Both the position numbers and the translations under genes were made by a program. This document shows positions 1-4,760 of a stretch of DNA of 5,728 bases, piece by piece (within the stretch, counting starts at the first letter, position 1; every line of letters starts with the position of its first letter). The notes below the pieces were generated by a model. The model saw only the letters and a list, made by a program, of their open reading frames with translations. It was not told where the DNA came from and searched no databases. This DNA comes from Desulfobacterales bacterium (lineage in GTDB: Bacteria > Desulfobacterota > Desulfobacteria > Desulfobacterales > QNYZ01): the NCBI GenBank assembly GCA_029938515.1, contig JAOZUU010000129.1, forward strand, positions 1,728-7,455. The letters run 5' to 3'.

Positions 1-1487
1 TTGCGAAACGCCTTTTCGCACATTTCCCGGCCGAGACTGAAGCTGCGCTGTTTTTCCTGATCCTTGATCCATTGTCTGATTTTTGATCGGGCTTTGACCG
101 TTTGAACAAAGTTGAGCCAGTCTTTGCTGGGATGATTCCCCTTGGCGGTGACCACCTCGACGATATCGCCGGTTTCGAGCTCGTATTTAAGGGGGACCAT
201 GCGACCGTTCACCTTGGCGCCCACGCACTGATGGCCGACTTCCGTATGGATTTTATAGGCAAAATCAACGGGCGTGGCGCCTTTGGGGAAGGACTTGACC
301 TCTCCCCTGGGGGTAAAAATATAGACCTCATCCGGAAAAAGATCCATCCGGACGTTTTCTAAAAATTCATTGGGGTTTTTTATATTTTCCTGGTTTTCAA
401 CCAGATCGTGGATCCAGGAATAGGCATTACTTTCCTCGTCATTGGCCTGATCACTCTCTTTATAATGCCAGTGAGCGGCGATACCGGACTGGGCCACTTG
501 ATCCATATCACGGGTTCGAATCTGAATCTCGATTCGTTCCCCCACGGGACCGATGACCGTGGTATGCAACGATTGGTACATATTCGACTTGGGGCGACCG
601 ATATAATCCTTGAATTTGGTATCGATGGGTTTCCACAGGGAATGGATAATTCCCAAGGCTTCATAACAATGGGGAATCGTGTCCAGAATGATTCGGAATG
701 CAAAAATATCGTAAATCTCTTCAAACGGTAAATCCTGCATTTGCATCTTTTGATGGATGCTGTAAAAATGCTTAAATCTACCCAGGACTTCACATTCCAG
801 ACCGCTGGTCGTCATTTTTTCGTGGATGAGATTCTTTACCGTTTCAATATACTCTTCCCGTTCAACCCGCTCCTTGTTGACCTGGGTTTCGATTTCTTTA
901 TACACCTCGGGCTGGGAATAAAAAAAGGCTTTGCTTTGCAGCTCGTTCTTGATCCAGTAAATCCCCAGGCGGGCGGCAATGGGTGCGTAAATATCAAGGG
1001 TTTCCTGGGAGATCTTTCGCTTTTTGGATTCCTTTTTATGATACTTCAACGTGCGCATATTATGTAGCCGGTCGGCCAGTTTAATAAGAATCACGCGGAT
1101 ATCATCGGCCATGGCCAGCAACATTTTTCGGATGTTTTCGGCCTGCCGGGCCCTGGCACCGGAAAACGGAAGGGTGCTGATTTTGGTGACCCCCATCACG
1201 ATCCGAAGCACTTGGGGACCGAACAATTTCTCGATATCTTCTTCGGTGGCGTGGGTATCTTCGACGACATCGTGAAGCAACCCGGCCGCAATACTGATCG
1301 TATCCAGTTTCATATCAGCCAGGATATTAGCTACTTCAAGGGGATGAGACAGATAAGGCTCACCGGACAAACGAACCTGTCCCGCATGCACCTGGGCCGA
1401 ATAAACATAGGCCTGATCGATAATGCTTAAATCGGTTTCGGGATAATACGAGGCCACTTTATCGATGATGTCGTTGATCCGGATCAT
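1..1487 (-). CDS. relA: Bifunctional (p)ppGpp synthetase/hydrolase, Rel/SpoT family (C-terminus cut by window edge)
   Basis: Makes and degrades the stringent-response alarmone (p)ppGpp in the cytosol in response to uncharged tRNA on ribosomes. The first 495 residues are visible; the family usually has 700-740, so the end of the helical region and the C-terminal regulatory domains lie outside the window. I translated the frame from the ATG at 1487 to the edge and found no stop or frameshift. The N-terminal HD hydrolase domain keeps R39, H48, H72-D73, E76-D77, D139 and T146, all at a constant offset of 5 from the streptococcal Rel enzyme. The synthetase domain (about 230-345) has GRFKHFYSIHQKM at 236, D260 in DIFAFR, and E320 in EIQIRT. 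The loop before PKSNMYQSLHT reads KFKD (291-294), close to the RxKD of bifunctional enzymes and unlike the ExDD of RelA synthetases. A TGS domain spans about 386-448. The start lies 2 nt after the proS stop, behind a weak AAGG (10-nt spacing), so expression probably depends on translation of proS. The symbol spoT or rel would fit equally well. Confidence 0.95.
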   Translation of the reverse strand, partial: MIRINDIIDKVASYYPETDLSIIDQAYVYSAQVHAGQVRLSGEPYLSHPLEVANILADMKLDTISIAAGLLHDVVEDTHATEEDIEKLFGPQVLRIVMGVTKISTLPFSGARARQAENIRKMLLAMADDIRVILIKLADRLHNMRTLKYHKKESKKRKISQETLDIYAPIAARLGIYWIKNELQSKAFFYSQPEVYKEIETQVNKERVEREEYIETVKNLIHEKMTTSGLECEVLGRFKHFYSIHQKMQMQDLPFEEIYDIFAFRIILDTIPHCYEALGIIHSLWKPIDTKFKDYIGRPKSNMYQSLHTTVIGPVGERIEIQIRTRDMDQVAQSGIAAHWHYKESDQANDEESNAYSWIHDLVENQENIKNPNEFLENVRMDLFPDEVYIFTPRGEVKSFPKGATPVDFAYKIHTEVGHQCVGAKVNGRMVPLKYELETGDIVEVVTAKGNHPSKDWLNFVQTVKARSKIRQWIKDQEKQRSFSLGREMCEKAFR

Positions 1488-1489
1488 GC

Positions 1490-3007
1490 TTAATAGGCCT
1501 TGGCGAAGACAACCTGCTGGTCGGCGGGCGCACCGCAATGGATGCACGGGCCGGTGGTCTGCTTTTTATCGAAAGGGATACACCGGATCGTCACTCTTAG
1601 ATCCGCTTTCAGCCGCGTTTCACATTCGGAGGATCCGCACCAGGGTGCCAGGGCGAATCCGCCATGAATCTCCGGTTTTTCCAAATTCCCGGGAGTGAAA
1701 AAGTCATAAAATGCACCAGTGTCGTTGATAGCCACCGTGTGTTTTTTTCTGAAACGAAGCGCTTTTTGGAAAATATTGTCCTGGATTTCATCGAGAAGTT
1801 CAGAAATGCCGGCCAAAAATTGGTCGGTGGGGACCGATTCCTTCTTCCTGGACGGCAAATCCCGTCGACCGACAAAAACCGAATCGGCGGCAATATCCCG
1901 GGGACCGATTTCAACCCGTAACGGGATCCCTTTTTTAATCCATTCCCACCCTCTGGCGCCTCCCATCTCGCGATCATCTATTTCCACTTCGATGGAACGA
2001 TCATGATAAGGTATCGCGCGCAGCCGCTTTGCCAATTTCTCGGTATAAGCCATCACTTCGGACTTTTCGTCCGGTTTGCGATAGATGGGCAGTAATACCA
2101 CATGGGAAGAGGCGATTTTAGGCGGCAGCACAAGTCCGTCATCGTCGCCGTGGGCCATAATTAAGCCACCGATCAACCGGGTGGAGGCACCCCAGGATGT
2201 TGTCCAGGCGTATTCTTCCGTTTCCTCCCGGGACTGGAATTTAATGCCCGAGGCCCGGGCAAAGTTCTGGCCGAGAAAGTGTGATGTTCCCGCCTGTAGG
2301 GCCTTGCGATCCTGCATCATGGCTTCGATGCACTGGGTCTCCACCGCTCCGGGAAAGGTCTCCGCCCGGGTTTTCACCCCACGTATGACTGGTATGGCCA
2401 GGTATTCTTCCACGAAGCGGGCATATACATCCAGCATCTGGCGGGTCCGGGCCCCGGCCTCTTCTTTGGTGGCATGGGCCGTATGCCCTTCCTGCCATAA
2501 AAATTCACTGGTGCGTAAAAATAACCGCGTCCGCATTTCCCATCGCACGACGTTGGCCCACTGGTTGATCAATAAAGGCAGGTCCCGGTAACTGTTAATC
2601 CATTTGGAAAAGGCGTCGCCGATGATGGTTTCCGAAGTGGGCCGGACGACCAGGGGTTCCTGCAATCGACCGGCGGGAACCAGCCCGTCTTCACCCTGTT
2701 CGAGTCGATGATGGGAAACCACGGCACATTCCTTGGCGAAGCCCTCCACATGTTCGGCCTCTTTTTCAAGGAAACTTAAAGGAATAAACAGAGGGAAATA
2801 GGCATTTTTGACACCGGTGGCCCGGAACATCCGGTCTAACCCCCGGACGATATTCTCCCAGATCGCATATCCCCAGGGCTTAATGATCATGCATCCGCGC
2901 ACGGGTGATTTTTCGGCCATATCCGCGGCCTTGATTACCTGTTGATACCACTCCGGATAATCTTCGGCCCGGGTGGGAGAAATGGCTGTTTTTGGCTTAC
3001 TTGTCAT
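1490..3007 (-). CDS. proS: Prolyl-tRNA synthetase, archaeal/eukaryotic type with C-terminal zinc domain
   Basis: Class II aminoacyl-tRNA synthetase that attaches proline to tRNA-Pro in the cytosol. 505 residues from the chosen start. Visible are the proline/ATP site RPTSET (122-127, T124 and E126), motif 2 from RWE (155-157) through FLRTSEFLWQEGHTAH (163-178), and the motif 3 region with HGDDDGLVLPP (286-296). An anticodon-binding domain follows from about 300. The C-terminal zinc domain has C457, C462, C488 and C491, the same 5/26/3 spacing as in the Thermus enzyme, and the chain ends in Tyr as is typical of this type. The editing (INS) insertion of the long bacterial type is absent. I chose the ATG at 3007 because AAAGGA sits 5 nt upstream. 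An upstream in-frame TTG at 3037 would add 10 residues (MRVTNIERNQ) lying within ispG and has no comparable support. The start overlaps the ispG end by 11 nt and rel follows after 2 nt, so the three genes are probably co-transcribed. Confidence 0.97.
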   Translation of the reverse strand: MTSKPKTAISPTRAEDYPEWYQQVIKAADMAEKSPVRGCMIIKPWGYAIWENIVRGLDRMFRATGVKNAYFPLFIPLSFLEKEAEHVEGFAKECAVVSHHRLEQGEDGLVPAGRLQEPLVVRPTSETIIGDAFSKWINSYRDLPLLINQWANVVRWEMRTRLFLRTSEFLWQEGHTAHATKEEAGARTRQMLDVYARFVEEYLAIPVIRGVKTRAETFPGAVETQCIEAMMQDRKALQAGTSHFLGQNFARASGIKFQSREETEEYAWTTSWGASTRLIGGLIMAHGDDDGLVLPPKIASSHVVLLPIYRKPDEKSEVMAYTEKLAKRLRAIPYHDRSIEVEIDDREMGGARGWEWIKKGIPLRVEIGPRDIAADSVFVGRRDLPSRKKESVPTDQFLAGISELLDEIQDNIFQKALRFRKKHTVAINDTGAFYDFFTPGNLEKPEIHGGFALAPWCGSSECETRLKADLRVTIRCIPFDKKQTTGPCIHCGAPADQQVVFAKAY

Positions 3008-4094
3008 TTGATTCCTTTCGATATTTGTCACCCTCAACTTTGTCTACTTCCTTTAAAAGCTCTTCAACCAGTCGATCCTGGAGAACCTTTTTTACCACCT
3101 TTCCCTTTCGAAACAGGATACCCACACCATCACCCCCGGCAATACCGATATCGGCTTCCCTGGCTTCCCCCGGTCCATTGACCACACATCCCATGATGGC
3201 GACCTTGACGGGACTGGATCGGGTTAAAAGCGCCTTTTCAACCTGATCGGCAATGTCGAACAAGTCGATATTGCATCGGCCGCAGGTGGGGCAGGAAATG
3301 ATCTCCGGCCCATGCCGACGAATATCCAGCGCCTTTAAAATCTCATATCCCACCCGGACTTCTTCCACCGGATCCCGGGTAAGCGATACCCGCAAGGTGT
3401 CGCCGATCCCTTCGACCAGCAGCATCCCGATCCCCAAGGCGGATTTCACCACGCCGGGATATAATCCCCCGGCCTCGGTGACGCCAATGTGTAAAGGAAG
3501 GCCGGTTTGCTCACTTAAAAGCCGATAGGCGCTGACCGTGCGGTAAACATCCGAAGCTTTCAGAGAGACTTTGATATCATGAAAATCAAGCGATTCCAGC
3601 AGATTGATATGGCGCATGGCACTGGCCACCATCGCCTGGGGGGTCACACCACCATATTCGGCGATTAGTTCTTTTTCCAACGATCCCGCATTAACCCCGA
3701 TACGAATCGGGATCCCGTGGTCCCGGGCGCAATCCACCACGGCACGAACTTTTTCCATTGACCCGATATTGCCCGGATTAATCCGCAGGCCATCGGCACC
3801 GGCCGCGGCCGCGGCAATGGCCAGGCGATGGTCAAAATGAATGTCGGCAATGAGAGGAATGTCAATTCGGCTTTTGATGGCAGTGATGGCTGCCGCCGCG
3901 GATTGATCGGGTATGGCCGCTCGAACAATTTCGCACCCGGCGGCGGTCAATTGCCTGATCTGCTTAACGGTGGCCTCTACATCATCCGTACGGGTATTGG
4001 TCATGGATTGAACGGCGATAGGCGCATTGTCGCCGATGGGGATATTGCCGACATGAATGCGGCGGGTTGGTTTACGGGTAATCCAGGATTCCAT
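2997..4094 (-). CDS. ispG: 4-hydroxy-3-methylbut-2-en-1-yl diphosphate synthase (IspG/GcpE)
   Basis: Iron-sulfur enzyme of the MEP isoprenoid pathway that reductively opens the cyclic diphosphate MEcPP to HMBPP, supplying IspH and so quinone and undecaprenyl lipid synthesis. 365 residues from the ATG at 4094, against 372 for E. coli IspG, with clear alignment throughout: HVGNIPIGDNAPIAVQSMTN near the N-terminus, ADIHFD (83-88), RINPGNIG (104-111), RIGVNAGSLE (131-140). The 4Fe-4S ligands are C268, C271, C303 and E310, each two residues below the E. coli numbering (C270, C273, C305, E312). An extra C274 follows CPTC. It is the short bacterial form without the plant-type insert. The same frame is open upstream to an ATG at 4157, giving a 21-residue extension (MGLPWGLPWIAG...), but that segment is a tandem DNA repeat and does not resemble IspG, so I prefer 4094. 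Neither start has a convincing Shine-Dalgarno sequence. First gene of the ispG-proS-rel run; its stop lies within the proS start region. Confidence 0.96.
   Translation of the reverse strand: MESWITRKPTRRIHVGNIPIGDNAPIAVQSMTNTRTDDVEATVKQIRQLTAAGCEIVRAAIPDQSAAAAITAIKSRIDIPLIADIHFDHRLAIAAAAAGADGLRINPGNIGSMEKVRAVVDCARDHGIPIRIGVNAGSLEKELIAEYGGVTPQAMVASAMRHINLLESLDFHDIKVSLKASDVYRTVSAYRLLSEQTGLPLHIGVTEAGGLYPGVVKSALGIGMLLVEGIGDTLRVSLTRDPVEEVRVGYEILKALDIRRHGPEIISCPTCGRCNIDLFDIADQVEKALLTRSSPVKVAIMGCVVNGPGEAREADIGIAGGDGVGILFRKGKVVKKVLQDRLVEELLKEVDKVEGDKYRKESNDK
3013..3018 (-). promoter_or_regulatory. Shine-Dalgarno sequence deciding the proS start
   Basis: On the minus strand AAAGGA is followed by ATCAA and the ATG at 3007. 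The motif lies within the last codons of ispG. It supports the 505-residue ProS over the TTG start at 3037 and indicates that proS is translated by ribosomes re-initiating or initiating inside the ispG end. Confidence 0.75.
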
Positions 4095-4115
4095 AACTAT
4101 TCGATAAGATAAGCT

Positions 4116-4155
4116 TTTATAACCTGCTATCCAGGGTAACCCCCAAGGTAACCCC
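4116..4155 (-). promoter_or_regulatory. Weak candidate promoter for ispG overlapping a 12-bp tandem repeat
   Basis: On the minus strand TATAAA (4121-4116) could be a -10 box giving a start near 4109, about 15 nt before the ispG ATG. The best -35 is only TTGGGG (4146-4141) at a long 19-nt spacing. The 12-bp tandem repeat 4132-4155 covers the -35 region, which would suit regulator binding. Low confidence. Confidence 0.2.
4132..4155. repeat. 12-bp tandem direct repeat upstream of ispG
   Basis: Two adjacent units on the plus strand, CAGGGTAACCCC (4132-4143) and CAAGGTAACCCC (4144-4155), agree at 11 of 12 positions. Each contains a short dyad, GGGTAACCC or GGTAACC. Read in the ispG frame they would encode GLPWGLPW. 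Either paired operator sites or a recent local duplication. Confidence 0.8.
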
Positions 4156-4214
4156 ATGGTCAGCGGCAGCGGTTATCTGTCCGCGGGACCCACTTGCCGG
4201 CCTTCATCCTTTTA

Positions 4215-4300
4215 AACTACGAAATGCCCGAAACACGCGAAAGGTATTAGTTGACGCATCGTTCTTCCATTTTCGCGCCTTTCGCGTTTTTCATAGTTCC
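4215..4300. repeat. Imperfect inverted repeat with CGCGAAAGG arms
   Basis: CGCGAAAGG (4236-4244) is exactly complementary to CCTTTCGCG (4278-4286). The homology continues outward: AACTACGAAA (4215-4224) corresponds to the reverse of TTTTTCATAGTT (4287-4298, with one mismatch in AACTAYGAAA), with a 9-nt length difference between arms and a 33-nt loop. This looks like a dispersed palindromic element rather than a terminator, as no T run flanks it. Confidence 0.55.
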
Positions 4301-4339
4301 TTCTCCGGCCAGCCTATCCCTATACTGTACAATCGACAG

Positions 4340-4380
4340 AAAAACAAACCCAAAGCGATGAGCGGGTAGCCGTTCATCGC
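4340..4380 (-). terminator. Strong hairpin with T-rich tail (second terminator candidate)
   Basis: GCGATGA and TCATCGC (4355-4361 and 4374-4380) pair perfectly. The stem extends by three more G-C pairs across one A-C mismatch on the minus strand (G-T on the plus strand) to a 4-nt loop, giving about 11 positions in all. On the minus strand it is followed at once by TTTGGGTTTGTTTTT (4354-4340). The tail is interrupted by G, so termination strength is uncertain. It could end a transcript from the promoter candidate near 4516 or act as a backup terminator before ispG. Confidence 0.42.
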
Positions 4381-4405
4381 ACACCTTCTTGGACCACAGA
4401 ATATC

Positions 4406-4554
4406 GGGTGTAATTCATCATCGTTGGTTACATCCCCCTTTATCCCCCTTCAAAGGGGGATGTAAAAAGGATGGCTCAAGAAAATAAACCAAAATGAAAA
4501 TTGCTACAATTTATCATCATACGCAGGTGTAAACCAACCATCGTGATTTACATC
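4406..4554. repeat. Two diverged copies of a ~28-bp sequence bounded by TGTAA and TTACA
   Basis: The segment 4407-4434 and the segment 4527-4554 both begin GGTGTAA, contain CATCGT in the middle and end TTACATC. Each carries TGTAA (4409-4413; 4528-4532) and TTACA (4428-4432; 4548-4552) as inverted half-sites, 14 and 15 nt apart. The middle parts have diverged. The second copy overlaps the CRP/HcpR-like dyad and the first shares its right end with the 14-bp inverted repeat. Confidence 0.5.
4428..4465. repeat. 14-bp perfect C/G-rich inverted repeat (REP-like)
   Basis: TTACATCCCCCTTT (4428-4441) and AAAGGGGGATGTAA (4452-4465) are perfect reverse complements around the 10-nt loop ATCCCCCTTC. The loop repeats the ATCCCCCTT of the left arm, so the right arm can alternatively pair with the loop copy. 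Neither strand has a T run after the stem, which argues against an intrinsic terminator. The form resembles short dispersed palindromes common between genes in several bacterial groups. Confidence 0.75.
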
Positions 4555-4557
4555 ACA
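4516..4557 (-). promoter_or_regulatory. CRP/HcpR-like dyad with -10 hexamer (class II-type promoter candidate)
   Basis: On the minus strand CTGTGA-N6-TCACGA spans about 4558-4541, with perfect GTGA...TCAC cores (TGTGATGTAAATCACG). It matches the CRP/FNR-superfamily pattern TGTGA-N6-TCACA and 10 of 12 positions of the TTGTGA-N6-TCACAA palindrome described for HcpR in sulfate reducers. Downstream lies TATGAT (4521-4516), a 5/6 match to the -10 consensus. With the start at about 4509, the dyad centre is near -40.5, the class II activator position. No good -35 is present, as expected for an activated promoter. The regulator identity and activity are inferred. Confidence 0.33.
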
Positions 4558-4612
4558 GAATGTCGAATCACGCTAAAGACGTGATCTATGGACAAAAATA
4601 TCGAACTTTAAT

Positions 4613-4643
4613 AAAAAAGACAGAGCGAAGCAGTCTTCGCCTC
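4613..4643 (-). terminator. Putative intrinsic terminator downstream of hydA
   Basis: On the minus strand a stem GAG(G)CGAAG / CTTCGCTC, about 8 bp with one bulged base and an ACTG loop (4643-4623), is followed by TGTC and six T (4618-4613). It begins about 120 nt past the hydA stop. The T run starts 4 nt after the stem, which is slightly far, so the call is moderate. Confidence 0.45.
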
Positions 4644-4672
4644 AGGGCTACGCCGCTCAAGAGCGATACCAC

Positions 4673-4699
4673 AAATCATCAATCGTCAATCGTCAATTT
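4673..4699. repeat. CAATCGT heptamer tandem repeat
   Basis: Two exact CAATCGT units (4680-4686, 4687-4693) are flanked by degenerate units AAATCAT (4673-4679) and CAATTTG (4694-4700). A short microsatellite-like tract with no evident function. Confidence 0.6.
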
Positions 4700-4704
4700 G
4701 ATTC

Positions 4705-4718
4705 CCCGATAAATCGGG
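4705..4718. repeat. CCCGAT/ATCGGG hairpin downstream of hydA
   Basis: CCCGAT-AA-ATCGGG is a perfect 6-bp palindrome 43 nt past the hydA stop. With no T run on either side it is at most a 3'-end stabilising hairpin. A second small one, CCGGC-TTG-GCCGG (4737-4749), lies 11 nt past the stop. Confidence 0.4.
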
Positions 4719-4760
4719 ATTTCCACTTTGTTCCAACCGGCTTGGCCGGATCAGGACTTT

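Larger units (their letters stand above)
4095..4760. other. 666-bp non-coding intergenic region rich in repeats and hairpins
   Basis: No protein-coding gene is convincing here on either strand: open frames are only a few codons long apart from the 21-codon in-frame extension of ispG. From high to low coordinates it contains a short GC hairpin just past the hydA stop, a CCCGAT/ATCGGG hairpin, a CAATCGT tandem repeat, a putative terminator (4613-4643), a CRP/HcpR-like dyad with -10 box (4516-4557), a 14-bp C/G-rich inverted repeat (4428-4465), a strong hairpin with T-rich tail (4340-4380), a CGCGAAAGG inverted repeat (4215-4300), and the ispG 5' region with a 12-bp tandem repeat (4132-4155). 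I see no tRNA fold and no riboswitch I recognise. The density of short repeats suggests successive insertions of dispersed elements. Confidence 0.7.

Noticed and set aside
102..731. Plus-strand open frames at 102-362 and 408-731, and a minus-strand frame at 380-793
   Set aside because: All lie over the Rel synthetase and TGS domains in other frames; the Rel frame is uninterrupted and carries the conserved motifs, while these translations show no recognisable family.
1..1487. Possible frameshift or decay of rel
   Set aside because: Codon-by-codon reading from ATG 1487 to the window edge gives an unbroken protein with every catalytic motif; it merely runs off the window.
2085..2591. 168-codon plus-strand open frame
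   Set aside because: It is antisense to the catalytic core of ProRS (motif 2 to motif 3); it lacks any recognisable domain and reflects codon bias on the other strand.
4247..4294. 15-codon minus-strand micro-ORF (MKNAKGAKMEERCVN) behind a purine-rich GAAGGA, as an ispG leader peptide
   Set aside because: It is made largely of the CGCGAAAGG repeat and has no run of regulatory codons; chance is the simpler explanation.
4325..4339. LexA/SOS-box-like CTGT...ACAG
   Set aside because: The spacer is 7 nt, not 8, flanking bases do not fit, and no SOS gene is nearby.
4428..4465. The 14-bp palindrome as an intrinsic terminator
   Set aside because: There is no T run directly after the stem on either strand.
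4471..4535. Two tiny plus-strand ORFs overlapping at ATGA (MAQENKPK, then MKIATIYHHTQV)
   Set aside because: Eight and twelve codons, with AAAAAGG directly abutting the first ATG and no similarity to anything I know; too short to support.
4654..4665. CGCTC-AA-GAGCG hairpin
   Set aside because: The loop is only 2 nt and it has no tail or context; probably part of a dispersed sequence.
4095..4760. tRNA, CRISPR array or insertion sequence in the gap
   Set aside because: No cloverleaf, no regularly spaced identical repeats, and no transposase fragment can be read on either strand.
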